Notes: generated by a model not told the origin, from the letters alone. 64,000 bases of DNA from Verrucomicrobiaceae bacterium (GCA_947466075.1 CANIBP010000014.1:38354-102353); one strand, 5' to 3'. Counted from the first letter of the stretch, positions 1 to 8,963 are shown. Numbers and translations are program-made.

Positions 1-2
1 TT

Positions 3-782
3 GCCAAACTCACGCGTGAACTCCTGAGCATCGTTCCTGAGTTCATCTCATCATATCCATCCACCTTGCGTGCCATCGCGCTCGAATTGAAAGCGCAAAA
101 CCGCGTCATCCAAAAAACACACCTCATTCATCTCACCTCCGAGATGCTTGATGCTCACACGCGCCAACTCCTCGGTTACATCTTTCCCAACGCACGCCTC
201 ATTGAGACCTACACCAGCACCGAAGGTGGCCTGGTGGCCTTTCAATGTCCGCACGATGCCCGCTGGCACATCGCCGAGACCAACGTTATCTGCGAGATCG
301 TTGATGAATCCGGCCAACCTACCGACGAACTCGGCCACATCGTCATCACCGACCTCACCAACACCGCCACACCGATCATCCGCTATCGCGGCCTTGGCGA
401 CCTCGCACGCTGGGACCCCACGCCATGCCCCTGCGGCTCCAGTTTGCGCAGCATTCGCCAGATCGAAGGCCGCGCCGCCGCCATGCTGCGCGCCCGTAGC
501 GGCACGTTGATTTCGCCTTACCTCATCACGAATGCCATCGAAGAAGTACCAGGTCTTGCACAGTATCAGGTCGTGCAAAAACAACCCGGCATGCTCGAAG
601 TCCGCGTCGTCGCAGAAACCAATGCGCCACGTCAGCGCATCGAAAAAGGCGTCAAACACGCCCTCGAATCCGCTCTCGCCAACGATGCCGATTTGCAGGT
701 CACCTTCGTCTCCAAGATTGCCGCGCCCGCAGGATCGCATAAAGTGGCTCTCGTGATCTCCGAACTTCCCCTCGCCGCATGA
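3..782 (+). CDS. Adenylate-forming ligase, PaaK/CapK-like (phenylacetate-CoA ligase family), 3' part only
   Basis: The frame is open from the first bases of the window, so the true start lies upstream and only about 260 C-terminal residues are present. The motif YTSTEGG fits the A5-type motif of adenylate-forming enzymes. IIRYRGLGDLARW fits the strand carrying the conserved RYR..GD signature, and CPCG followed by IEGR is the typical end of the large domain in PaaK-like ligases. A small C-terminal domain follows. Such enzymes activate a carboxylic acid as acyl-AMP and usually pass it to CoA or a carrier. The substrate cannot be read from this fragment. The stop overlaps the next start by 4 bases (ATGA), indicating translational coupling with the membrane protein that follows. 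Confidence 0.8.
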   Translation, partial: AKLTRELLSIVPEFISSYPSTLRAIALELKAQNRVIQKTHLIHLTSEMLDAHTRQLLGYIFPNARLIETYTSTEGGLVAFQCPHDARWHIAETNVICEIVDESGQPTDELGHIVITDLTNTATPIIRYRGLGDLARWDPTPCPCGSSLRSIRQIEGRAAAMLRARSGTLISPYLITNAIEEVPGLAQYQVVQKQPGMLEVRVVAETNAPRQRIEKGVKHALESALANDADLQVTFVSKIAAPAGSHKVALVISELPLAA

Positions 783-2290
783 AACGCCTCCTCGACCACA
801 CCCTACGTGGTTACGGGCAGATGCTCGTGGCGAACAATCGCATCACCGGTGCGTGTGTGCTCATCGGCCTGTTCATTCTTTCCGTCGAAGCCGCCCTCAT
901 GAGCCTCGGCGGCGCGCTGCTCATCTCTGCACTCGCCAGTTGGCGTGCACAAGATGACACCGTGCTCAAAACCGGCCTCTTCAGCGTGAATGGCGCACTC
1001 CTCGGTGCCTTGTGGCTGCTTTTTCCCCAAGTCCCGCTTTGGGCTCAAGCACTCGCTACCGCACTCGGCTGCGCAGGCATGGCGTTCTTCTTCGTCCCCA
1101 TTGCCGAGCGCATGCACGAGAAAAAATCGCCCTACGTGCTCTTCAGCCTGCCGTATGTCGCCGCTGCTTGGATCGCGATCATGGCGCTCATCTTCTTCGG
1201 CGTGCACGATGCCGAACTCACACGCGGCTGGCGTTCGCTGCTTACCAGCCGTTTTGAAAAAGCTGAAAAACACTTCCTCAACACCGAAGTGAGCACCGAC
1301 ATGGCTGAAGCCTATCGCTGCGCCGGTCTTGGTTGGAGCTTGTATCGCCGTGGCGATCAAACCGGCGCGCAAACCGCCTTCTCACGCGTCCTTTCCCTCA
1401 AAACCGGCGTCGCCGATGCCTATGATGGCCTCGGCTGGAGCCGTTTCCGTCAGGGCCGCTACGACGATGCCGCACTCGCCTTCCGCCGCGCAGTCGCGCT
1501 TGATTCCTTCTTCGCCGACTCATGGTCCGGCCTCGGTTGGTGCGCTATTCAGGACAACAAGCCCGAAGAAGCCCGCCGCCACTTCACCACCGCTGCTCTT
1601 TGCGCACCGCTGTTTGCCGATGCCTTCACCGGACTCGCCGCCACACTTCCCACTGGTGCCGCACAAAACTACGCCAAGTCGTGGAGCCAGTTTCTCACCG
1701 GCAACCTCAGCCTCACTGCACAGTTCACCTCATCGCGGGTGTTGCTCTGCTGGCTGTGGTTCTTCATCGGCATCGCCTGGCATTCACGCACCAGTGCGCT
1801 CATAGCCATCGCTGCTGTGGCTGTTTGCATGCTTGGTTCGCTTTGGCTGCCGGTGTTTGGTGACTCCGCCTTTGCGCTGAACATCGTCGTCATCTTCCTT
1901 GCCCTCGGCGGGCATTACCTGCGCCTCAATCTCAAAACGTTCGTGTGGACGCTGTTCGTCACTTTTGCCCTCGCACTTTTGTGGGAACCACTCAGTGAAG
2001 CACTGCTCCGTCTCGCTTTGCTGCCGCTTTGCCTGTCCTTCAATCTGGCCCTGCTCGGCAGCATCGCTTTCTTTGGCTGGCTGCATCGCAAAGGCTTGCG
2101 CGATGAACGCATTCCCATCGACTGGGCCGCTGGCACACCGGCACAGATTCGAGTCGCTCTCGTTCAAAAAGAAATCGCTGATGCCTGCTGGGAAAAGCTC
2201 AAGAAAGCGGATCCCGGCCAACCGCAGCCGAAGACTGAGCGCTCACTTCAGCTTCCGGCCAAAGTGGGTTTCAAAGTACACGCCGAGTGA
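779..2290 (+). CDS. Urea-transporter-like membrane protein with TPR repeats inserted between its two halves
   Basis: 503 residues. Residues about 15-150 are hydrophobic helices with GLFSVNGALLGAL, which resembles the GLYGxNG..VG signature of the first half of bacterial urea transporters. Residues about 170-290 hold at least three tetratricopeptide repeats (for example AYDGLGWSRFRQGRYDDAALAF). Residues about 310-440 are membrane segments again; NIVVIFLALGGHYL resembles the N..LTAIALGG region of the second half, without the YG motif. The similarity is by eye and the second half is degenerate, so transport is uncertain. It overlaps the upstream ligase gene by 4 bases, and its 3' end overlaps the convergent hydrolase gene by 48 bases. 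Confidence 0.6.
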   Translation: MKRLLDHTLRGYGQMLVANNRITGACVLIGLFILSVEAALMSLGGALLISALASWRAQDDTVLKTGLFSVNGALLGALWLLFPQVPLWAQALATALGCAGMAFFFVPIAERMHEKKSPYVLFSLPYVAAAWIAIMALIFFGVHDAELTRGWRSLLTSRFEKAEKHFLNTEVSTDMAEAYRCAGLGWSLYRRGDQTGAQTAFSRVLSLKTGVADAYDGLGWSRFRQGRYDDAALAFRRAVALDSFFADSWSGLGWCAIQDNKPEEARRHFTTAALCAPLFADAFTGLAATLPTGAAQNYAKSWSQFLTGNLSLTAQFTSSRVLLCWLWFFIGIAWHSRTSALIAIAAVAVCMLGSLWLPVFGDSAFALNIVVIFLALGGHYLRLNLKTFVWTLFVTFALALLWEPLSEALLRLALLPLCLSFNLALLGSIAFFGWLHRKGLRDERIPIDWAAGTPAQIRVALVQKEIADACWEKLKKADPGQPQPKTERSLQLPAKVGFKVHAE

Positions 2291-3109
2291 TTCCGCCAGC
2301 GCTTTGGCAAAACGGCGTTGGTTGGCCGGCGTGTCACGCACACCTAAACTCGGGCACTCCACCTGAATGGCGCTCACCGTGCCGCCGTCACGTGATCCAT
2401 GCGCGGTGACATCATACGCGCCGCTGAAATAGGACGCCATGAAGCCGGGATGCGCTTTTGTTGCCGAGGGCAACGAACGAATGCCTCTCGCTTCCAACAG
2501 AGCGCCCAGACTCTGCGTTCCACGCAGCAGCTCGGCAAAGCTCTGTGGTGAGCGTTTATCGAGTTCGCGGATGCTGGTCTTCGCGATCAATGCGACATCG
2601 GCATTCAACTCGGCATCGCTGGCTTTTAATTGATCACTATTGACCAAATAGCCCAACTCCACGCGTGGATCGAGGTGCCGCTGACCGTGAATATCCAGCA
2701 GTAGGCCTAGACCATGTTTTTTCATCACACTGTCACAGGCTTTCTGTGCACCTTCATGGAACCGATGCCACGATGCTTCTGCCGTGGCATCGCCTTGCGC
2801 TGCTTCTTTGATCTCGCGATTGCAATCGACCTTCGAGCGATGCAGGCGGCAGAAAATCGCATGCGGCTTGCCCCCGTAGAGCTTCTGTAGTTCCTCGATG
2901 ATCATCTCGGATAATTCCGCCGTGTTTGCATCCATCGCTACCACACCGTAGCGGCGTGCCAGGATGTTTTCTGGCTTCAAAGTGCCACCGTGAGGCACGG
3001 TGAGGATGATCGGCAGCGTGCCGCCGCGCACCTCGATCATTTGTTCGAGAGCGGGAGTTTGTGCGTGCAGCAGAGTGGCGGAAAAAAGCAGAAAAAGAGT
3101 GGTGCGCAT
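2243..3109 (-). CDS. Secreted N-formylglutamate amidohydrolase-like protein
   Basis: 288 residues from the ATG at 3109, chosen because it directly begins a signal peptide (MRTTLFLLFSATLLHAQ); an upstream in-frame start would add 11 residues before it. The family signatures are visible in order: VPHGG near the mature N terminus, RLHRSKVDCNRE in the middle and LLLDIHGQ. FGase-type enzymes are metal-dependent amidases that hydrolyse N-formylglutamate or related N-acyl amino acids. An exported copy is unusual for histidine degradation, so the substrate is open. It is convergent with the TPR membrane protein. Confidence 0.7.
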   Translation of the reverse strand: MRTTLFLLFSATLLHAQTPALEQMIEVRGGTLPIILTVPHGGTLKPENILARRYGVVAMDANTAELSEMIIEELQKLYGGKPHAIFCRLHRSKVDCNREIKEAAQGDATAEASWHRFHEGAQKACDSVMKKHGLGLLLDIHGQRHLDPRVELGYLVNSDQLKASDAELNADVALIAKTSIRELDKRSPQSFAELLRGTQSLGALLEARGIRSLPSATKAHPGFMASYFSGAYDVTAHGSRDGGTVSAIQVECPSLGVRDTPANQRRFAKALAESLGVYFETHFGRKLK

Positions 3110-3163
3110 AGCTGGTGGAAGTGAAAGACAGTTCCACGCCACTTGTCACGTTTTTTCTCGCTC

Positions 3164-4462
3164 ATGATTCACCGCATCCTCCTCCCGCTGCTGTTCCTCA
3201 ATTCCATCGGCATCGCCGGCAACTGGCCGGAATGGCGCGGTCCCTCTGCTCAAGGCCGAGCCAACGCTTCCGGCCTGCCTGAAACGTGGAGCGAGACGAG
3301 CCACGTCGCCTGGAAGACAGCTCTACCCGGCCGCGGACATTCCACGCCGGTGATGTGGGGAGATCAGATCTGGCTCACCACCGCCATCGAGAAAGCCGCG
3401 GCGCCAGATGAAGCCAAACGCCGCCTCGCATCGAACACCGGTGACCAGCCGCTCGTCGTTCTTTCCTCGGTAAGCCTGCGTGTTGTCTGCGTGGATCGCA
3501 ACAGCGGCAAAATCCTGCACGACATCGAACTGTTGAACGTCAAAGACCCACAATGGGCACATCAGCTCAACAGCTATGCTTCGCCGACGCCTATCCTTGA
3601 AGAAGGCCGCCTCTACGCACACTTCGGCTCCTTTGGCACCGTCGCTCTCGATACAAAAACGCTGAAAGTGCTCTGGAAGAACGAAGAGCTGCATGTCATG
3701 CACGAAAACGGCCCTGGCTCCACCGCCGTGCTGCATGACGACAAATTGATCGCCCATTTCGATGGCAGCGATCAGCAGTTCATCGCCGCTTTCGACAAGA
3801 ACACTGGCAAACTCGCATGGAAGACAGCCCGCAGCGGGGAGATGGACCCGCGTCCGCAGCAGCGCAAAGCCTACGGCACGCCGCTCGTTGTCACGATCAA
3901 TGGGCAGCCACAAGTCGTCAGTTCCGCTGCCAACAACATCTACGGCTACGATCCGCTGACCGGCAAAGAGCTGTGGAAGATCCACTATGGCGAACTCGGC
4001 TTCTCCATGTCCACCGTGCCTGTCGCTGACGACCAGCAGATCTATTTCAGCACTGCCTTCGGCAAATCGGCCGTCATCGCGCTCAAATACGCCGGTGTGA
4101 AGACGCCGGAGGTCGCCTGGCGCAACAACAAGAACGCGCCGAAGATGTGCTCGCCTGTGCTGCACAACGGTTTGCTCTTTTACGTCGATGAAGGCGGCAT
4201 CGTGAGCTGCGTGGATGTGAAAACCGGCGAAGCCTTCTACCGCGAACGCATTGGCGGCAAATTCAGCGCCTCGCCGATCCTCGCCGAAGGCAAACTCTAC
4301 TTTAGCAGCCGCGAAGGTGTCGTCACCGTCATCGCAGCAGCCAAGGAATTCAAGATTCTCACCCAAAACACCCTCGACGGCTCGCTTATGGCCAGCCCCA
4401 TCGCCGATGGCAACGCCCTGTTCCTCCGCACGGACAAGGCGCTGTATAAGATCGGGAAGTGA
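3164..4462 (+). CDS. Secreted PQQ-like beta-propeller protein
   Basis: About 432 residues from ATG 3164 (a TTG 21 bases upstream is less likely), beginning with a signal peptide MIHRILLPLLFLNSIGIAG. The mature start NWPEWRGPSAQG is typical of the outer-membrane-protein-assembly-BamB-like/PQQ propeller proteins common in Planctomycetes and Verrucomicrobia. Repeated blades show the TG.L.W pattern (DKNTGKLAWK, DPLTGKELWK, DVKTGEAFY). No enzymatic residues can be named. It is likely periplasmic, binding a ligand or acting as a scaffold. It is convergent with the SGNH hydrolase, with stop codons adjacent. Confidence 0.8.
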   Translation: MIHRILLPLLFLNSIGIAGNWPEWRGPSAQGRANASGLPETWSETSHVAWKTALPGRGHSTPVMWGDQIWLTTAIEKAAAPDEAKRRLASNTGDQPLVVLSSVSLRVVCVDRNSGKILHDIELLNVKDPQWAHQLNSYASPTPILEEGRLYAHFGSFGTVALDTKTLKVLWKNEELHVMHENGPGSTAVLHDDKLIAHFDGSDQQFIAAFDKNTGKLAWKTARSGEMDPRPQQRKAYGTPLVVTINGQPQVVSSAANNIYGYDPLTGKELWKIHYGELGFSMSTVPVADDQQIYFSTAFGKSAVIALKYAGVKTPEVAWRNNKNAPKMCSPVLHNGLLFYVDEGGIVSCVDVKTGEAFYRERIGGKFSASPILAEGKLYFSSREGVVTVIAAAKEFKILTQNTLDGSLMASPIADGNALFLRTDKALYKIGK

Positions 4463-5572
4463 TTACTTCAGCGCCGCACGCAGCACGGGCTCGAAGATCT
4501 CCGCCTGACGCAGGAAGCCGAGGTCGGTGCCGTGAGAGGCGTCGTTGGAACCTTCGGCATCGGTGCCGTAGAGTGCATCACCGCCGATGTAGTGAAGATT
4601 GGCAACGTTCTCGGCCTTGAGCTGCTCATAGGCTGCTTTGAGTGCAGCATGATTGTCGTCGTGGAATTTCGCTTTGGCGGGCGTGATCCAAGAATTCGTG
4701 TAGCGACGGTCTTCGACGAGAATGATAGGTGTGGTGGCGTGTTTGGAGCGCAGTTGCTTCACGAGCGGCACGCATTTGGCCGTGACATCGGCCGGGCCCA
4801 TGTTGGGAAGACAATCGATCACGATGGCGGCAGCATCGAGTTCATTGATAAGATCACCCACGGCGGCGTCCATGCGGCCATTGCCGGAGAAACCGATGTT
4901 GATGACCGGACGATCCAAATGGCGACCCAAAATCGCCGTGTGAACCATGCCGGGGCGCGACGCGTTCGCACCGTGCGTGATCGAAGTGCCGTAGAACACG
5001 ATGGGCTTCTCCCGTGGCTTCAGTCCTTCAAACTTCGCACCCGCAGGCACGCCGATTTCGAGTTTCTCGATGCCGTTGTAGAGCGGCAGGTAGGCGGCGA
5101 ATTCGTGCTCACCGGGAGCGAGATCACTCACGATGACCTGCTCCACATGCTGTTTGTCCGGCTTGGTGCAGTAAACCCAGCGCCATTGGCCTTTTTCATC
5201 ACGCGCATAAAGATCAAGGCCGCTCACACCCGTTGCGGGCATCGCTACTTTGGCCAATTCGGCTTTGGAAAGGTCATAGCGCGCGAAGATCGCCTTCGCG
5301 TCCGTCTTGAAGCGCACCATCATCCCCGCGCTGTCACGGCTGAGGCCCCACACGGCGGGCGTTACGGTCTTTTCCGCCTTTGCGGGCAGACGATCATACC
5401 AGCGCTTTCGCTCTTGATCTCCCCAGCCACGACCTTCCACACCCCAGGTTGTCACATCATGCCATTGCGCATCGGCGGGAACGACCGGGCCTTTCGGTTT
5501 GGGTGCAGGCGCGGGTGTTTGAGCGAGCAGCGCTGTGCTGACGAGAAGTGCGAGGAGGATGGCTGGTTTCAT
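4463..5572 (-). CDS. Secreted SGNH/GDSL-family hydrolase
   Basis: 369 residues. The signal peptide (MKPAILLALLVSTALLAQ) is followed by a proline-rich linker, then an N-terminal beta-rich domain (about residues 40-185), then the catalytic domain. Catalytic blocks are in order: block I YGTSITHGANASRPG with the nucleophile Ser, the Gly block FSGNGRMD, DCLPNMGP near the Asn block, and DASHGTDLG with the His-containing block V near the C terminus. The two-domain arrangement fits secreted esterases/acetylesterases acting on carbohydrates or acylated polymers. The substrate cannot be read. Confidence 0.82.
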   Translation of the reverse strand: MKPAILLALLVSTALLAQTPAPAPKPKGPVVPADAQWHDVTTWGVEGRGWGDQERKRWYDRLPAKAEKTVTPAVWGLSRDSAGMMVRFKTDAKAIFARYDLSKAELAKVAMPATGVSGLDLYARDEKGQWRWVYCTKPDKQHVEQVIVSDLAPGEHEFAAYLPLYNGIEKLEIGVPAGAKFEGLKPREKPIVFYGTSITHGANASRPGMVHTAILGRHLDRPVINIGFSGNGRMDAAVGDLINELDAAAIVIDCLPNMGPADVTAKCVPLVKQLRSKHATTPIILVEDRRYTNSWITPAKAKFHDDNHAALKAAYEQLKAENVANLHYIGGDALYGTDAEGSNDASHGTDLGFLRQAEIFEPVLRAALK

Positions 5573-5608
5573 GGGCTTGGAGTAACGCTGTCTGCCGGAT
5601 TCATTTTT

Positions 5609-5676
5609 ACAGAAGATAACAAAGAGAACGAAGAAATATGGTTCTGAGCTTTGTTTTCTTCGTTATCTTCTGTTTC
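5609..5676. repeat. Inverted repeat upstream of the GxxExxY gene
   Basis: The left arm 5609-5633 begins ACAGAAGATAAC. The right arm 5652-5676 carries its reverse complement, with three mismatches over about 25 bases. Each arm has a 9-base internal period (GAAGATAAC/GAAGAAAAC-like). A related inverted repeat lies directly after the gene. Confidence 0.75.
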
Positions 5677-5689
5677 AAATCTAATCCAT

Positions 5690-6094
5690 ATGCACCCGCT
5701 TTATCTTGAAGCTGAACTCATCACCAAAACCGTCATTGGCGCGGCGATGGAAGTTCACCGTGACAAAGGTCCAGGGCTGCTGGAAAGCATCTACGAGCGC
5801 TGTTTCATCCATGAGTTGAAATTGCGTGGTTTGAAAGTGGAACAGCAGCGGCAGGTGCAAATCCGCTACAAAGACCTCGTGTTTGAGGATTCGCTTCGCT
5901 GCGATGTGATCGTAAATGGGTGCCTGCTGGTGGAACTGAAATCCGTCATGGATGTGCTGCCCATTCACAAGGCGCAGGGAATGAGCTACATGAAATTGCT
6001 CGATCTACCACTGGGCTTCGTCATCAACTTCAATGTGCAGATGCTCAAACAGGGCGTTCATCGACTAATGCTGCCTGGGGTGAATCAGCCGTAA
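5690..6094 (+). CDS. GxxExxY family protein
   Basis: 134 residues from ATG 5690; an earlier in-frame ATG at 5651 lies inside the inverted repeat and is less likely. The defining motif is present as GLLESIY (G-x-x-E-x-x-Y) near residue 29. After it come VELKSV and KAQGMSYMKLLDLPLGFVIN, a layout that resembles a small PD-(D/E)xK-type nuclease fold (E/D...ExK). The biochemical role of the family is not established. The gene sits alone, flanked on both sides by related inverted repeats, which suggests a small mobile or domesticated cassette. Confidence 0.8.
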   Translation: MHPLYLEAELITKTVIGAAMEVHRDKGPGLLESIYERCFIHELKLRGLKVEQQRQVQIRYKDLVFEDSLRCDVIVNGCLLVELKSVMDVLPIHKAQGMSYMKLLDLPLGFVINFNVQMLKQGVHRLMLPGVNQP

Positions 6095-6100
6095 TGATTT

Positions 6101-6160
6101 GAACAGAAGATAACGGAGATAACAAAGTTTCCGGAATCTTCGTTTTCTTATCTTCTGTTC
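6101..6160. repeat. Inverted repeat downstream of the GxxExxY gene
   Basis: The left arm 6101-6127 starts GAACAGAAGATAAC. The right arm 6138-6160, read in reverse complement, gives the same GAACAGAAGATAA core with a 4-base deletion. Both arms match those upstream of the gene. A short hairpin TCCGGC-CTC-GCCGGA follows at about 6166-6180. Confidence 0.7.
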
Positions 6161-6204
6161 AAGTCTCCGGCCTCGCCGGAACTGCAAAAGCCTACTTTAC
6201 GATC

Positions 6205-6753
6205 TCAAAACGGAATGTCGTCGTCTTCCATGCCTTCGGTGATCGGGCCTTCGCCGAAGTCGTCATTCTGCGGCTTGCTCTGAGCTGGGGCGCTGCGTTG
6301 TTGTGCAGGAGCGGGACGCTGGGCCGGACGGGCTGCGGGACGGTTGTAGCCGCCACCACCACCACCACTGGAGCCGCCTTCGTCATCGCCACCACCAGCG
6401 GGAGCACGATCACCACCCTGCGGGCTGCCGAGGAACTGCATCTGCTCACCCACCACGCGCATACGGGTGCGCTTCTGGCCGGTCTGCTTGTCCTCCCAAG
6501 AATCCATCTGCAAACGGCCCTCGATAAAGACCGGGCGGCCCTTGTGCAGGTATTTGCCAGCGAGTTCGGCCATCTTGGCCCAAAGAACCACATCAACAAA
6601 GGTCACTTCCTCCACCTTTTCGCCACTGTCAGAGGTGTAAACGCGGTTCACGGCGAGGCCGATGTCGCAGACGGCGCTACCCTTGGGCGTGTAACGCACT
6701 TCTGGGTCGCGGGTGAGATTGCCGATGAGCATGACTTTGTTGTAGGAGGCCAT
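6205..6753 (-). CDS. ssb: Single-stranded DNA-binding protein
   Basis: 182 residues. The N-terminal OB fold (about residues 1-112) is canonical: MASYNKVMLIGNLTRDPEVR, then TFVDVVLWAKMAEL and GRPVFIEGRLQ. A glycine-rich segment and a Pro/Gln/Ala-rich disordered linker follow. The protein ends in the acidic tip DDDIPF that recruits SSB-interacting proteins. It binds ssDNA during replication, recombination and repair. It is divergent from the Xer recombinase; a TTGCCC about 38 bases upstream of the start could be a -35 box, but the matching -10 is weak. Confidence 0.96.
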   Translation of the reverse strand: MASYNKVMLIGNLTRDPEVRYTPKGSAVCDIGLAVNRVYTSDSGEKVEEVTFVDVVLWAKMAELAGKYLHKGRPVFIEGRLQMDSWEDKQTGQKRTRMRVVGEQMQFLGSPQGGDRAPAGGGDDEGGSSGGGGGGYNRPAARPAQRPAPAQQRSAPAQSKPQNDDFGEGPITEGMEDDDIPF

Positions 6754-6832
6754 AATAAGGCATCTTTGCCGCCCGCCGTGCCGGAGGGCAATGATTTTTT
6801 GTCATCAACCGATGCCGTGGCATGCTGGAGGC

Positions 6833-7726
6833 GTGCTGGAACTCATCGACGGCTTTATTCAACATCTCGCCACGGAGCGCGGCCTATCCGTGAACTACCA
6901 GCTTCTCGTGCGCCGGTTTCTGGAGGCTTTTGCCTCTTGGTTCAAGATGAAGCACCAGTCGGAAAGTCCTGTGGCAGTGACCACTGAGCATTTAAGTGGG
7001 TTTCTCGCCCAGCGCAAAAAAGACGGCATCGCTGCGTCATCGGCGCGGATTGAACTCATCGCGTTGAAAATCTTCTTCCGCTGGCTCACTGCACGCAAGC
7101 ACATCGCCTTTGATCCTGCTGACCCGATCTTGCCGCCACGTCAGGAGAAGCATCTGCCGGACTCGTTGAATGAAAACGATGTGCGGAAACTCATCGAGTC
7201 TGTGAACGGCACGAAGCCGTTGGACCGGCGTGACCGGGCGATCCTGGAGCTGTTTTATGCCAGCGGCGTGCGCTTGTCCGAGTTGATGAATGCGAAGTTG
7301 GAAAATCTGAGTCTGGAGGAAGGCTGGATTCGCGTGACGGGCAAAGGATCGAAGACCCGCCTTGCGCCTGTGGGTGTCGCCGCGCGTGAAGCCATCGCCG
7401 CTTGGCTCGAACATGGCCGCCCGGCACTCGTGAAGCCAAAAACCCAGAGCCATATCTTCATTTCCAAGCGCGGCACACTGCTCGCGACTTCACGTATCCA
7501 GCAGATCGTTAAAGAGCGTGCGGCGCTGTGCGGCATTGATCCGGCGCGCATGCATCCGCATCTGCTGCGTCACAGCTTTGCCACACATCTGCTGAACAAC
7601 GGAGCTGATCTTCGCGTGATTCAGGAAATGCTCGGCCACGCGGACATTTCGACGACGCAGATCTACACGCATGTCGATCAGGCGCGGCTCAAAGAGGTGC
7701 ATCGGCGGTTTCACCCGAGGGCGTGA
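6833..7726 (+). CDS. Tyrosine recombinase XerC/XerD-like
   Basis: The GTG at 6833 gives the usual Xer N terminus (LELIDGFIQHLATERGLS). A TTGTCA at 6799 sits at the -35 distance for this start, so a leaderless GTG is favoured over ATG 6791 or 6812. The core-binding domain (about residues 1-100) is followed by the catalytic domain with all expected residues: Arg in ASGVRLSE, Lys in GKGSKTR, HLLRH box, His in LGHADIS and Tyr in IYTHV. It probably resolves chromosome dimers at dif. XerC and XerD cannot be distinguished from this copy alone. Confidence 0.88.
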   Translation: MLELIDGFIQHLATERGLSVNYQLLVRRFLEAFASWFKMKHQSESPVAVTTEHLSGFLAQRKKDGIAASSARIELIALKIFFRWLTARKHIAFDPADPILPPRQEKHLPDSLNENDVRKLIESVNGTKPLDRRDRAILELFYASGVRLSELMNAKLENLSLEEGWIRVTGKGSKTRLAPVGVAAREAIAAWLEHGRPALVKPKTQSHIFISKRGTLLATSRIQQIVKERAALCGIDPARMHPHLLRHSFATHLLNNGADLRVIQEMLGHADISTTQIYTHVDQARLKEVHRRFHPRA

Positions 7727-7741
7727 GCCGTTGTCCGCTGG

Positions 7742-7924
7742 CTATTTTTTCGAGGACTTCATCCATGCCTTCAGAAGGTGAATGAGGCCAAGAGTAAAAA
7801 ATGAGCACGAAAAAACCCAAGTCGATGTTCGCGTTGGTCTTGAATCAGCAAATGCCATGAGCAGTCGAACTCCCGACAAGCCAACATAAATGAGGCCAAA
7901 GTAGAGATTGTGATGAAACTTCAT
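7742..7924 (-). CDS. Small two-helix membrane protein, hypothetical
   Basis: 60 residues with two hydrophobic stretches (about residues 7-25 and 35-52) separated by a basic loop and ending in KSSKK. No family is recognised and no ribosome-binding site is seen. It fills the gap between the Xer gene and psd, on the psd strand and directly downstream of it. It could be real or a chance frame. Confidence 0.35.
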   Translation of the reverse strand: MKFHHNLYFGLIYVGLSGVRLLMAFADSRPTRTSTWVFSCSFFTLGLIHLLKAWMKSSKK

Positions 7925-7954
7925 TATGCCGGATCGCCTTATCTTTTAGTAGGT

Positions 7955-8860
7955 TTACAATGGGCAGAGACTGGCCGCCACATCGCCCATGCGCGCATAG
8001 ACCTCGCGTCCGGTCTTGCTGTGCTCGATCAAATCATCGGCGAAGCGGATTTTGCCCGGTTCGAAGATCGTGATGAAGCAGGAACCGCCGAAGCTGAAAT
8101 AGCCTTTCTCATCGCCTTTCGCGATTGCGGTATCAGGCGTGTAAGTTTGCACAATGGAGCCGACGCAGGTGGCGCCGACTTCGAGAAGAAGCACGTCACC
8201 GAGCTTTGCGGTGCGTAAGATGGTGATCTCGCGTTTATTCTCCCAGTGAATGCTGGCCCGGCGGCGCAAAGCAATGGGGCTGACGGAATAAAGCGGGCCG
8301 TTGATCTGGCGCGAGGCCGAGGGCGTGCCATCGCACGGAAAATGAAAGCGGTGGTAGTCCACGGGACACAAGCGTGAGATGAGCATGCTGCCGTGAGCGA
8401 AGCGCTCCGCGAGCGCGGCATCGCGCAGCAGTGCGGCGAGATCAAAACGGGTGCCTTTGATGAAAAAATCGTCGCAGGCGGCGATGTCGGGCAGCACGAG
8501 ATGACGGCCGTCGGCGGGAAAGGCGATTTCGTTTTCACCAGCTGCAATGGGACGCGCCTGGGGCTTGAGTTTGCGGTAGAAGAACTCGTTGAAGGTGCGG
8601 TATGAGTCGGGCGCGTCGGCGAATTCGCTGACGTCCACGCCATATGTTTCGAGGAATGGAGCGATCTTGGCCCGGCTGGCCGAAGCGTCCATGCGGCGGC
8701 CATACCAGCGTGAAAAGGCGGCTTTTTTGACCAGTGCATGCAGTGGCAGCGTGCCGAGGGTGCTCTCGTAGGTGAAGCGCAAAAAGCCCTCGCCATACAC
8801 CGCTTCGGTCTCGATGCGCTGGGTAAGGCGGTTGAAAAAGGTGATGGATTCGGCGGGCAT
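7955..8860 (-). CDS. psd: Phosphatidylserine decarboxylase proenzyme
   Basis: 301 residues, the length of Psd enzymes of the Chlamydia/Clostridium type. Motifs: RTFNEFFYRKLKP near residue 90, FPADGR near residue 115 (the conserved Asp), CPVDYHRFHFP near 165, and GGSCFITIF near the C terminus, where GGS is the autocatalytic cleavage site that generates the pyruvoyl group on the small subunit. It converts phosphatidylserine to phosphatidylethanolamine at the membrane. It is divergent from the RG-rich gene, with about 100 bases between the starts. Confidence 0.93.
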   Translation of the reverse strand: MPAESITFFNRLTQRIETEAVYGEGFLRFTYESTLGTLPLHALVKKAAFSRWYGRRMDASASRAKIAPFLETYGVDVSEFADAPDSYRTFNEFFYRKLKPQARPIAAGENEIAFPADGRHLVLPDIAACDDFFIKGTRFDLAALLRDAALAERFAHGSMLISRLCPVDYHRFHFPCDGTPSASRQINGPLYSVSPIALRRRASIHWENKREITILRTAKLGDVLLLEVGATCVGSIVQTYTPDTAIAKGDEKGYFSFGGSCFITIFEPGKIRFADDLIEHSKTGREVYARMGDVAASLCPL

Positions 8861-8963
8861 GGGAGTTATTCACATAGCGCCAAGCCAAGAAAACGCCACA
8901 CGAACAAAGCTGGCGACAAAGCTGATTCGAGGCATAGTCGCGGCCCCTTTCCTGACCGACCGT

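Noticed and set aside
6165-6180. The hairpin TCCGGC-CTC-GCCGGA as the ssb terminator.
   Set aside because: There is no T run after the stem on the ssb strand.
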